DNA of 64,000 nt, taken from Bryoerythrophyllum caledonicum (Eukaryota > Streptophyta > Bryopsida > Pottiales > Pottiaceae). The stretch lies in NCBI GenBank assembly GCA_963971425.1, contig OZ020515.1, forward strand, positions 6,836,291 through 6,900,290, written 5' to 3'. The notes under the pieces are model-generated. The model did no database searches. It was not told where the DNA came from and saw nothing but the letters and a program-made list of their open reading frames with translations. Shown here in pieces: positions 31,640 through 43,017 of the stretch. Position 1 is the stretch's first letter; each line of letters starts with the position of its first letter. The translations under genes were made by a program, and so were the position numbers.

Positions 31640-34600
31640 GCCACTCCCGCCCAATTTTGGAATCAGGATCTTTGAGAGGCCATATCTCACTCAAAAATAG
31701 TCCAAATTAAGCATTTGATATGTTTTTTGGCATCTATGCAAAAATTTAGATGTCAATATTCACCTCAAACGCTTGATTTGGACTATTTTTGAGTGAGGTA
31801 TGCCCATTTAAACATTCTGACTCCAAATTTAGGCGGGGAAGGGCGGGGACGTTAGGGGCGGAGACGTGAGGGCGAGGACTCAACCCTTTGAAGGTTGTAG
31901 CGGAACAAAGTTGAGCAAACTCCATTCTTGCCTTGGCAAAGGCCTTCCTCCTTCCCATGCGTTGGAGAAACGATATTTTGATGTAAATCTAGTTTTCCTT
32001 CCTACTACTAAGGAAGGTCATAATTGCGGTGATGATTGAGGAATGCCTAGATCTTGTCGGAACCAAATATAGTGGCTATTTGCTTTAAATGGTGCCATTG
32101 GAATTGCGATGATGAATAAGAAGAAGAAGAACTACGGTCTTATAATGGAACCGGCATGATTGTAGTGTTCATTCATTCTCTTCACTACGTATATGGCCAC
32201 GGGACATAGGCTAGTGTGTATAGAACAACTTCCCCTTCTCGAGGATAAACACTTTACTACTGTAAGTGCTTCTCTACACTAATTGCATTAGAGACATCCG
32301 ACATTTGATCTCCCCCAAGGACTTTGTGGGTTCCCATACAATGGAGCCATGGGACCCTCTATCATAATTGGGTGGACTATGTGGTACTTGAATTAGAATG
32401 TTGTATTACGCTATAAACAACATATTCTTTTTGACGTTTTTAAAGAAGGTAATATTCTTTGCACAAGTAAAACCTCATTTATTATCGACGGACAAATACC
32501 ATTGAGCAATGTAGTGTTATATGTGAAGATGTGTTCTTAAATGACTCATCTTAAGGTCATATTCAAATTTATGAAGCATAATTTCAAATCATCCAATGTT
32601 CATATATGCCTTGTGTAACAACCCTTTAACTTTACTTTACAAAGGAATTATGCAACTTAACTTTACAAAGGAATTATTTAAACATGCAATGAGAGAGAAA
32701 TATATAAATCCTCAAACATAAGGGGTAGTGTAAACTTCTAACCACGGAGGACATGTACAAGTTACCCAACAATAAAATGTTGCATGAGTGCCCCACAATA
32801 AATGCCCCCTTTTCATCCATTGAGAAATAGAGAGAACCTAAATCAGTAGAATCTACCATTCAAATTTTGTACCTAATTTTTCCATGATATTTTGTATGTA
32901 CCGATTACATAGTTCATTGACATTATATCTAATTATATATTACTTTTAACCATATTTCACACTTTGAAAGCAATGTATGTTACATGTGATGATTGAGGAA
33001 TGCCTAGATCTTGTCGGAACCAAATATAGCGGCTATTTGCTTTAAATGGTGCAATTGGACTTGCGAAGATGAAGAAGAGGAAGAAGAAGAAGTACGGTCT
33101 TATAATGGAACCGGCGTGAATGTAGTGTTTGTTCATTCTCTTCACTAAGCATATGGCCATCGGACATAGGCTAGTGTGTATAGAACTACTTCCCCTTCTC
33201 GAGGATAAACACTTTTCTACTCTAAGTGCTTCTCTACACTAATTGCATTAGAGACAACCGACATTTGATCTCCCCCAAGGACTTTGTGGGTTCCCATACA
33301 ACGGAGCCGTGGGACCCTCTACCATAATTGGCTGGACTATGGTGGTACTTGAATTAGAATGTTGTATTACGCTATAAACAACAAAGTATTTTCTTTGTTG
33401 TAAAAATATATTTTAACCCAAGTAAAGCAGGTTTACACTTTTTGGGGAAGTTGGGAAAAAAAGAGTAATCTAAAGGGCCATTGGCAAAAACTGTAGAAAC
33501 TACATATGATAAAGAAATAGGGGCAAATCTATTCACTTAGGATAAATTTTATAATGAAAGTACATGTAACATACATTGCTTTCAAAGTGTGAAATATGGT
33601 TAAAAGTAATATATAATTAGATATAATGTCAATGAACTATGTAATCGGTACATACAAAATATCATGGAAAAATTAGGTACAAAATTTGAATGGTAGATTC
33701 TACTGATTTAGGTTCTCTCTATTTCTCAATGGATGAAAAGGGGGCATTTATTGTGGGGCACTCATGCAACATTTTATTGTTGGGTAACTTGTACATGTCC
33801 TCCGTGGTTAGAAGTTTACACTCCCCTTATGTTTGAGGATTTATATATTTCTCTCTCATTGCATGTTTAAATAATTCCTTTGTAAAGTTAAGTTGCATAA
33901 TTCCTTTGTAAAGTAAAGTTAAAGGGTTGTTACACAAGGCATATATGAACATTGGATGATTTGAAATTATGCTTCATAAATTTGAATATGACGTTAAGAT
34001 GAGTCATTTAAGAACACATCTTCACATTAAAACTACATTGCTCAATGGTATTTGTCCGTCGATAATAAAGGAGATTTCACTTGTGCAAAGAATATTACCT
34101 TCTTTGAAAATGTCAAAAAGAATTTGTTGTTTATAGCGTAATACAACATTCTAATTCAAGTACCACCATAGTCCACCCGATTATGGTGGGAGGTCCCACG
34201 GCCTCGTTGTATGGGGACCCACAAAGCCCTTGGGGGAGATGACATGTCGGTTATCTTTAATGTAATTAGGGTAGGGAAGCACTTAGTGTAGAAAAGTGTT
34301 TACCCTCGAGAGGGGGAAATAGTTCTATACACACTAGCCTATGTCCCGTGGCCGTATGCTTAGTGAAGAGCATGAACAAATACTACATTCACGCCGGTCC
34401 CATTGGAAGACCGTAGTTCTTCTTCTTCTCCTAATTCAAGTCCAATAGAATCATTTAGAGCAAAGAGCCGCTATATTTGGTTCCGACAAGATCTTTGCAT
34501 TCCTCAATCATCACGGCAATCATGTCATTCCCTAGAAGTTGGAGGGAAAACAAAATTTACATTAAAAATATCGTTTCTCCAACGCATGGGAAGGAGGAAG

Positions 34601-34910
34601 GCCTTTGCCAAGGCGAGAATGGAGTTTGCCCAACTTTGTTCCGCTACAACCTTCAAAGGGTTGAGTCCTCGCCCTCACGTCTCCGCCCCTAAAGTCCCCT
34701 CCCCTTCCCTGCCTAAATTTGGAGTCAGAATGTTTGAATGGGCATAACTCACTCATAAATAGCCCAAATCAAGCATTTGAGGTGTGTTGTGGCATCTAAA
34801 TTTTTCGTAGATGCCAAAAAACATATCAAACGCTTAATTTGGACTATTTTTGAGTGAGATATGGCCTCTCAAAGATCCTGATTCCAAAATTGGGCGGGAG
34901 GGGCAGTGAC
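31640..34910. repeat. ~1.3-kb inverted repeat inside hAT 2
   Basis: Left arm words such as AAGGCCTTCCTCCTTCCCATG (near 31940) and TTTCACACTTTGAAAGC (near 32955) recur inverted at about 34585 and 33580. A block from the left arm (32010-32420) is repeated directly at about 32985-33390 before the spacer. Transcripts across it would form long double-stranded RNA. The small frames at 34403-34747 and 31746-31958 are the same sequence on the two arms. Confidence 0.85.
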
Positions 34911-35235
34911 GTCTCCACCCGTGCCATATAGGGGTGGGGACGTCTCCGCCCCTACCATTCAGGGGCGGAGACGTCCCCGCCCCTAACGTCCCCGCCAAAA
35001 TTTGGAGTCAAAATGTTTGAATGGGCATAACTCACTCAAAAATAGTCCAAATTAAGCATTCGAGGTGTGTTTTGACATTTAAATTTTGCGTAGATGCCAA
35101 AAAACATATCACACGCTTAATTTGGACGATTTTTGAGTGAGTTATGGCCTTTCAAAGATCCTGATTTCAAAATTAGGCGGGGAGGGGCGGTGATGTCTCC
35201 GCCCTTGCCATTTAGGGGCGGAGACGTCCCCGCCC
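34893..35235. repeat. GC-rich GACGTC palindromes near the right end of hAT 2
   Basis: Copies of the same GC-rich palindrome as in element 1 lie at about 34893-34996 and 35185-35235, with others at 31616-31652, 31836-31880 and 34663-34705. They alternate with a ~180-bp block (GAGTGAGATATGGCCTCTCA and relatives) present in both orientations. Confidence 0.8.
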
Positions 35236-35423
35236 TAGTGCCACGGTGGCGTGTCACGTCCGTATGTGACGTGGCGATCACAGTCAAAATTTCTTACTTA
35301 CAAACAATTACTGGGCACTCTGGGCAATCTGATCGAACCGTCCGTCCGTGCCGTCCGGACCGCCCATCCGGTGGTCCCGTCTGATCACCTCAACCCGTCT
35401 GTTATGACAACCCTGCCTTCACG

Positions 35424-37521
35424 TGGTTACGGTATGTATTTTTGCTCTCACGTTTTTGCAAAGTTGTAGTACATGCCATTGAGAATGTATGAAGTTTATT
35501 TCGTGGATTGTTTTATATTGTTATTAGACATTTTAAATGGTTTATAGTATTTAGGGTTTTGAGTCAATTTCTTGGGCATTTTTCAAAATGTAAGTACACT
35601 GTACGTGACAATGGACTCTACTTTCAATGGTGTGGTAGTGCTTGCGTGGATGCTCATGTCTATGACATTGGACAATTCTATGAGTTTTAAGTCCAAAGCA
35701 CTAACACTAAAATTTTTATTTGGTATATTTTTTTCAAGTTGACAGTGTAAATAGGGTCAAATATCACATAGTTTAATAAATTACTTAAAGATGTGAATGG
35801 ATAAGGCTGTGAGATCTGAAAGGAGATTCAAATAGACAAATTAAGCCAAAGTGACCTTTAGTTAGCACCTGTTCAGTTGAGATAGTAGAAGACATGACCA
35901 CTTGACTTTGAGCCTTTGAGCCTTGAGAGAATGAACCCAACACTCCACAACATTAGAATTTTTTGTTATCCTGAGTGTGAGAGTCAAATAGACTACTTGT
36001 GTGAATTATCTTAGAAAATGATAGACTGTTGCAACTCTGATGGATGTTCAAGTCAATTTGACAATGTATATTTCCCGTAAATAAAATAAAATAAAGCATC
36101 AATTTGAATAATCTGTTTGTAAACAATGTCGAATTGACAATAGAGAGCACAAGTTCAACTGTAGTTGGTCTATTAGATAAAATCAGAACAAGTGAATGTA
36201 GATTGAAGTGTAATAGAAGTGGTATAATGTCTATTTGACCAAATCAGACATGGAACATTGCATTGTGTCAAGCATGCATCATGCATCCATATCATTGTTA
36301 CTAGTCTAATTGACTCAACAGTGTCAGAGAGCAACATCAGACGATTAGAGCCACGGTCTATTTGACATGGAAACTCCAAAGTCGAGTGGAAGTTCGGCAG
36401 TGGATATATTTTGAGCCCAATAGACAACAGGAACTGAGAGAATATATTTAAACCACTGTGATTAATAATTGTGCATAATAAATTAACCGGTTAATCAAAT
36501 AATTCATTTGTATAATAAAAATGCATTAATTGAGTGGCATAAATTAGAATTGTCTAATTTATAAATTATACTATGAGTCTGGATGAGGGATCATAGTGAG
36601 AGTGATGAGATTAATTTAATTATTAAATGTGACATTATTGGATTTGGTAAATTAGGCTCGCTACCTAAGTTACATAAGAATTTGGTGAATGGAATTTTAA
36701 AGGAATGCAATAAGTCTTAGACTGATTATTACAACACAATGGGTGTATGAAGAGGATAATGTTAAATTAATTTCTTGGATTCTAAGAGTCAAATAATTAT
36801 TAAGGGATCACCCTTAGTAAATAATGTTAGAATATTAAAAGAGAATATTAAACCCATAGAATAATTGAGGGAATTATAAATGTCATTGTAGTAAATCAAA
36901 AAAGCCACATTATGTAAATCTATAAATTGTCCCAATAATTAATAGTGAGTAATAAATGAAGAAGTGAGTAAGGAAATTGGAAAAAGGGTCATTTAAGATA
37001 AATGATTTATAATGGCGAGATGGAGTTTTATTTAATGGAGCGATTGGGAGTTTGCTTGAGATAAGTAGAACCATCTTTCCATGATTTATGCATCATTGCA
37101 CGACACAAGTAGATAGCATTGTATGCTTAGTAAGTAGCCTAAGAATAATTAATGAATTGCATTCATTTCATGGTTACAGTCTACTTGACAAAACTATTGT
37201 CTATTTGACGAGGCTATTACCGCCTGGGGTTGATGCACCCTTGTTACTGTCAATTTGAATTCCCTTTACCGGCAAGTTCTTGGAAATACATTAAAGAGTG
37301 AGTTTAGATAAACTTAGAAATAGCTTTGGGTTTTGTTTTGGAGGAATACCTTGTGCCCTAAAATAATAAAACATATTCTTTGTAATTTACACGTGACCTT
37401 TAGTTACAACGAAACGCTAAACAAAAAGACCTTTTCCCGAACCAATTTTATTATGTAGCTTGGGGTTAGATAGACAAATCTTAAATTTTACTCTACAAAA
37501 GCACGAACGGTTCTAGAGACC
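35424..37521. other. no gene seen; GTCTATTTGAC motif cluster
   Basis: AT-rich sequence holds about eight copies of GTC(T/A)A(T/A)TTGAC or its reverse at 35982, 36052, 36229, 36304, 36356, 37179, 37199 and a partial copy at 37248. In character it resembles the CTTAAG-rich stretch in hAT 1. It may be part of an unrecognised element. Short frames at 35508-35690 and 35953-36427 are unsupported. Confidence 0.4.
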
Positions 37522-38704
37522 GTGAAGATTGTCCCCTTTTTATGGTTAATTGCAACAAGAAAGGATTATGATGATAGAATGTGGTGGGTGGAGCCTAGAC
37601 AAGAGACTCATTGGGAAATTGTAGAACTGATTGTTTGGCAAGCATCTGAGGAAATGTATGATAGAAAATACAAAAAGTTCTATAGAATGAATCCGGAAGC
37701 ATTCGACCATTTAGTTGATATGTTGACATCTTATTTGAGATCGCGGTTCTTAAATCCTGTAAGACCTCAGCTGCAGATTAGGAAAACTTGTTGCAGTTGT
37801 TCTCTACAGACTTGTGCATGGATATTCTCATTACCACATTGTTGATCGTCTTAAAGTTGGAGCGACTACTGTTCGTAAGTACGTAGACATAGTTTGTGAC
37901 ATCCTTTCTGATAAAAACAAGTTGTTCGCTCGATGTATTCGCATATCTACAGGGGATCATTTGCAAGGCATTATCGATGAATTTCATAACATCACGGGAT
38001 TACCAAACATATGTGGTGCAATTGATGGCACACACATTCCTCTTGCCGATAGACCAAGTAGAAGAGTGACCCTAGCTCAAAGTGACTTCTTTAACAGGAA
38101 GAAGTTCCATTCTATTGTTTTGCAAGGATTTTGCGATGCAAACAAGGTCTTCTCGAATGTTTATGCAGGTCAGCGTGGAGGTGTATAGGATGGAGGGCAG
38201 TTTAAAGTCTCCAGTTTATACAAGGACTTGAGGAACCGTGCCATTTTGCAGATCCCTGTTGTGGATGTTCGAGACAGGTTGTACACTCCGTATTTGATTG
38301 GTGATTTTGCTTATCCTATCAGGATCTATTTGCAAAAGAACTACAAGTCGCCCCAAGATGAAGACAAAAAAAGGTTCAACAAATCTATGAACTCAAGAAG
38401 GGTGGTGATAGAGAATGCGTTTGATTCTTTACAAAATAGATGGCATCTGTTTAAATTTTTTAATTCTAGAGTTGATAGAGCAGCTAGAGTAATTGTTGTT
38501 TGTTGTTGGTTACACAACTATTGTGAGGAGTAGGGTATGCCTGAGCCTATTGATTTTGGAGTTAGTTGCAGAGATGGAGAGTTGCAGGGATTTGGAAATG
38601 ATAGACTTCCAGTATTTCGCGAGGGAGACAGAGCCAAAGCAGCGGGAGAAGTTTTAAGAGATAAACTCTTTGAACAATGGCTCATCCACAATCTCAAAAA
38701 TTAG
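37522..38704 (+). pseudogene. PIF/Harbinger (HARBI1-like) transposase, broken
   Basis: The N-terminal part (WWVEPRQETHWEIVEL ... FYRMNPEAFDHLVDML) is followed by a frameshift near 37785. Then comes the DDE core: GAIDGTHIPL (first Asp), a GGV-stop-DGGQF segment where the second Asp region lies, LIGDFAYP, and RVVIENAFDSLQNRW (Glu). CCWLHNYCEE precedes the C-terminus. Stops lie at 38186 (TAG) and 38531 (TAG), and the final stop is near 38702. The first in-frame ATG is unclear because the frame opens on GTG at 37522. A Myb/SANT-like gene, the usual partner in PIF elements, lies at 45339 on the other strand. I could not identify the element ends. Confidence 0.85.
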
Positions 38705-39276
38705 TCTTCATATTTGTTTGCAATCTTTATATATGAAAGATGTTCTTTTGTATTTTTTGTGAATTTTTCTCCATTCATAATGTGAGGTGAATGTATGTGT
38801 ATTGTTATTGTTACTAGTCAATGTTTCTTTATACCAATCATTGTAATCATGAGAGATATTTGGTACGTATGTTTCTATTCTTTATTCTTTATTGTTTTTG
38901 ATAATGTTTCAATTTAATGTAATGGATTAAGTAACTATATAAATCCTTTAAGATCCAACAATCCACTTGGGGGTTCGGTAAAGTTATCATGGTGTTTTTT
39001 TATAACATACATCTTCAAAATCATTACATCGTCGTCTACATATAATTTTTCCCTTCATACGACGTTTACTGAACAATTTATATGGTTGTGATTTTGAAAT
39101 GGAGAAAGCGGTCACATTAGGCAATTGATTTTTTTTTCTCTATTATTTTCTTTACTTCAAATAATAGAATTATTGTTTCTTCATATTATCATTGCAATAG
39201 AACAAATGGTTTTTGAAGTGTATTTGTTGTAAAAATACCTTGGGCCTTTAGGTTTTATTAACCATAGTTGCTTCTG
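38705..39276. other. no gene seen; left flank of the Tc1-like element
   Basis: AT-rich trailer of the Harbinger-like gene. TTTTGAAGTGTATTTGTTG near 39213 resembles sequence near 14010 in hAT 1. The stretch ends at the TA target of the Tc1-like element. Confidence 0.4.
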
Positions 39277-40218
39277 TACAGTAGGGTGACATTCAAATTG
39301 GCGTTTGGGCAATTCCAGGGATGGTGTCCCACACTGCTGCCAACTTTGACGCCCTCCACAGGGCTGAAAAATTGTTCTTTTACCCTGAAATTTTGGGAAC
39401 AGCATCACCTCTATGTTAAAAACATGCATACCAAATTTCAAGTCCAGAGGACATATAAAACAAAAGATATTAAAAACTAACCACCATGGGGTAGCTGTGA
39501 GAAAAGTTTCTCAACCGCCAACTTTGACACCATCCCAAGGATTGAGGAAATTTTTTTTGCCCATGGAATTTTTGGAGTGAGAACACCTTTATGTTGATTA
39601 CATGTGTGGAAATTTTCAAGTCCAAAAAATGCACAAAAAAAATCACATCCCAAATCTACCAACATGTGTAATTGTGAGAAAAAAAGGGAAAAACCATTTT
39701 ACTACTTCCAACTTTGACACCCTCCCTAGGATTGAGGGTTTGTTATTTCAACATGAAATTTTTGACACATGGTAACCTTTATGTTGATAACATGTGGGAA
39801 AATTTTCAAGGCCAAAAAATGTATTCAAAAGAAGATATTCAAAATCTACTAACATGGGGGTTAGTTGTGAGAAAAGTTTCACAGCAGCCCACTTTGACAC
39901 CCTCCCAAGAATTCAAAAAAATTTATTTGTCCATGAAATTTTGGGTATGAAGTCACCTTCACGTCAAATACAAGTGTGGAAAATTTCAAAATCCAAAAGA
40001 TTTACACAAAAAAACATATACCAAGTCTACCAACATGTATTGTTGTGACAAACAAAGGGGAAAGTTTACCACTACTTCCAACTTCAACACCCTTCCTAGG
40101 ATTGAGTTTTTGTTGATACATAATGAAATTTTGGCCACAAGATCATCTCTATAGTGGTAACATATGAGATAGATTTCAAAGCCAAAAGATGTATATACAA
40201 AAAAAAATTATTCCATAT

Positions 40219-41226
40219 CTACCAACGTGTATGTCCTCCATTAGCATCAATCACCGCTTGTAACCTTGAGGGCATAGAATGACATAGTTGAAGGAGCTTT
40301 GTACCACTAACCAAATTCCACTCTTTTTCAAGAACTACCTTCATCACTTCTATGTTTCTAGGGCATTCCTTGCCATGTTGCACAACATCTTTTAGCATCC
40401 TCCAAACATTCTCAATTGGATTGAGATCGGGAGAGTTTGCAGGCCAATTGAGCTTTTCGAGTTGGTGGGTTTGTCTCCATTCTTCACATGTTTTGCTACA
40501 ATGAACAGGTGCACCATCTTCCATTAGCACTCCTTCTGGAAGTCTACTCAAGAAATGAATCAATTCGCCATCGTAGACCACTTCAACAAAATCTTTAGCA
40601 GAACGTTGAGTTTTTGGCATAAAGACAAGTTGTGACTTTTGTCCTCCAGCAAATGTACCCCAAATCATCAAAGATGTCCGTCCACTTTTAAAAGTAGAAA
40701 CTATACAATTTGATGAATAACGCTCATATGCACTTCTCCAAACATGAATTTGCCGAGAACTTTTTCCAATCTCAAAAGTAGATTCATCTGTCCAAACAAT
40801 ACGCTGCCACTCTTTTGGACTCCATCCATGGTACTTCTGAGCAAAAGCTAACCGTTGAGACATGTAATGGGATGTCAAGAAAGGTTTTTTGACTGCAATT
40901 TGACTAAAAATACCACTTTTATGTAATACCCTTTGAATAGTACGTCTACACACTTGAGTACGGCACATATTAGTAATCTCTGAGACCGAGGAACGACGAT
41001 GAGTTTTTGCATAACGCACAATATTATTCACATCTCTCTCACTAAGTTTTTTAGCGTGACTTCCACTGCAAGGTTTGCGCTTATAAGTTCCATCTTCTTT
41101 AAACGTTTTTACTAACCTCTGAACTATTCTAACAGAAACTCCAGTACTGGCTGCAATTTGAACTCCTGTATTTCCTCCCTCACTCAAACCTATAATGCGA
41201 GCACAGATTTCATCTGAAACTGCCAT
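40219..41226 (-). CDS. Tc1-like DD34E transposase, intact
   Basis: 335 codons run from ATG 41226 to a stop at 40219, just inside the left terminal repeat. The N-terminal ~110 residues form two helix-turn-helix units (IAASTGVSVRIVQRLVKTF; RRSSVSEITN). The catalytic triad is WTDES (first Asp), LMEDGAPVH (second Asp) and PDLNPIENVW (Glu), with 34 residues between the second Asp and the Glu, hence DD34E. Length and motifs match the family (about 340 residues). It cuts and joins element ends at TA sites. There are no stops or frameshifts, unlike every other transposase here, so it could be functional. No promoter was identified. Horizontal arrival is possible but unproven. Confidence 0.95.
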   Translation of the reverse strand: MAVSDEICARIIGLSEGGNTGVQIAASTGVSVRIVQRLVKTFKEDGTYKRKPCSGSHAKKLSERDVNNIVRYAKTHRRSSVSEITNMCRTQVCRRTIQRVLHKSGIFSQIAVKKPFLTSHYMSQRLAFAQKYHGWSPKEWQRIVWTDESTFEIGKSSRQIHVWRSAYERYSSNCIVSTFKSGRTSLMIWGTFAGGQKSQLVFMPKTQRSAKDFVEVVYDGELIHFLSRLPEGVLMEDGAPVHCSKTCEEWRQTHQLEKLNWPANSPDLNPIENVWRMLKDVVQHGKECPRNIEVMKVVLEKEWNLVSGTKLLQLCHSMPSRLQAVIDANGGHTRW

Positions 41227-41559
41227 TGTAGACTATTTTTTATGATGTTGATACAATACTAAATGCTCTTCAATAAGTAATCAATATAACACTCAACCTA
41301 TGACAATTGGATTATATAATTCAGTAAACACAAAGGACTCAGCTTATGGCATGTGCACTAAATAAATCAATCAACAACATAACACTCACATTGGCATGTG
41401 CATTAGGTGATAACCATGGCATGTGCATTAGATGATAACCATGGCATGTGCATCAATTGAGTGAACCAAAAAATACTCTTGGACATACTCATGCCACATG
41501 TGATTCGTCAACACTCAGTAAACTAGTCAACAACACTCAACAAAAAAAAAATATATATC

Positions 41560-41772
41560 CACTCAATAAATCAGCCCATATGTGATATGCCCACTCAATG
41601 GATCAGCCCATATGTGATATGCCCACTCAATGGATCAACCCATATGTGATTTGTCTACTCAATCAGTCAACAACACTCAGCCCATATCTAATATGTCCAC
41701 TCAATACCATCTCAACATTCACTCTCAATACCATCTCAACATTCACTCTCAATACCATCTCAACATTCACTC
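41560..41772. repeat. short tandem repeats inside the Tc1-like element
   Basis: CCCATATGTGATATGCCCACTCAATGGATCAG-type units repeat from about 41575 to 41700, followed by three copies of a 24-bp unit (AATACCATCTCAACATTCAC...) at 41703, 41727 and 41751. They fill the space between the transposase start and the right arm. Confidence 0.8.
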
Positions 41773-43017
41773 TATTACAAATCACATGACAAAATACACA
41801 CAACATTTCCTTTACATAGTGCTCAACAGATATTTGGAGGAGAAAACTCGTCATACGTGCATAATGCACACCAAACCTTATGACAAGTGGATTCTTCTAC
41901 ACAAAACAACTCTGCAATTCTACATGTAGATTTCATTGATCTTTTCAAGATGCATTTATGTTTGGTAGCTTAGTCACATGAATAAAATCAATGAAGAGTA
42001 CGAGGTGTCAAAGATAATTTGACATTCTCAATATGCCCCTTCAATATAGTTTCTCATTGTTACAAACATTGGTAGATATGGAATAATTTTTTTTTGTATA
42101 TACATCTTTTGGCTTTGAAATCTATCTCATATGTTACCACTATAGAGATGATCTTGTGGCCAAAATTTCATTATGTATCAACAAAAACTCAATCCTAGGA
42201 AGGGTGTTGAAGTTGGAAGTAGTGGTAAACTTTCCCCTTTGTTTGTCACAACAATACATGTTGGTAGACTTGGTATATGTTTTTTTGTGTAAATCTTTTG
42301 GATTTTGAAATTTTCCACACTTGTATTTGACGTGAAGGTGACTTCATACCCAAAATTTCATGGACAAATAAATTTTTTTGAATTCTTGGGAGGGTGTCAA
42401 AGTGGGCTGCTGTGAAACTTTTCTCACAACTAACCCCCATGTTAGTAGATTTTGAATATCTTCTTTTGAATACATTTTTTGGCCTTGAAAATTTTCCCAC
42501 ATGTTATCAACATAAAGGTTACCATGTGTCAAAAATTTCATGTTGAAATAACAAACCCTCAATCCTAGGGAGGGTGTCAAAGTTGGAAGTAGTAAAATGG
42601 TTTTTCCCTTTTTTTCTCACAATTACACATGTTGGTAGATTTGGGATGTGATTTTTTTTGTGCATTTTTTGGACTTGAAAATTTCCACACATGTAATCAA
42701 CATAAAGGTGTTCTCACTCCAAAAATTCCATGGGCAAAAAAAATTTCCTCAATCCTTGGGATGGTGTCAAAGTTGGCGGTTGAGAAACTTTTCTCACAGC
42801 TACCCCATGGTGGTTAGTTTTTAATATCTTTTGTTTTATATGTCCTCTGGACTTGAAATTTGGTATGCATGTTTTTAACATAGAGGTGATGCTGTTCCCA
42901 AAATTTCAGGGTAAAAGAACAATTTTTCAGCCCTGTGGAGGGCGTCAAAGTTGGCAGCAGTGTGGGACACCATCCCTGGAATTGCCCAAACGCCAATTTG
43001 AATGTCACCCTACTGTA

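Larger units (their letters stand above)
31396..35415. mobile_element. non-autonomous hAT element 2, inverted-repeat form
   Basis: The ends CAGGGTTGTCATACTGGACG (31396) and, inverted, CAGGGTTGTCATAACAGACG (35415) match hAT element 1 in the opposite orientation. CCTTCACG is duplicated at 31388-31395 and 35416-35423. The outer ~170 bp on each side match the corresponding ends of element 1. There is no transposase; the interior is two long arms (about 31640-32985 and 33558-34910) in inverted orientation, with a further partial direct copy. It could be moved only by a transposase from another copy. Confidence 0.92.
39279..43015 (-). mobile_element. complete Tc1-like element with 947-bp inverted repeats
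   Basis: The ends CAGTAGGGTGACATTC (39279) and GAATGTCACCCTACTG (to 43015) lie between TA dinucleotides at 39277-39278 and 43016-43017, the Tc1/mariner target. The terminal arms are 39279-40225 and 42069-43015, equal in length and nearly identical: an 84-residue frame in one arm is matched letter for letter in the other. A single intact transposase lies between them on the minus strand. This looks recently inserted. Complete Tc1-like DD34E elements are rarely reported in plants, where DD39D mariner elements are usual. Confidence 0.95.
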
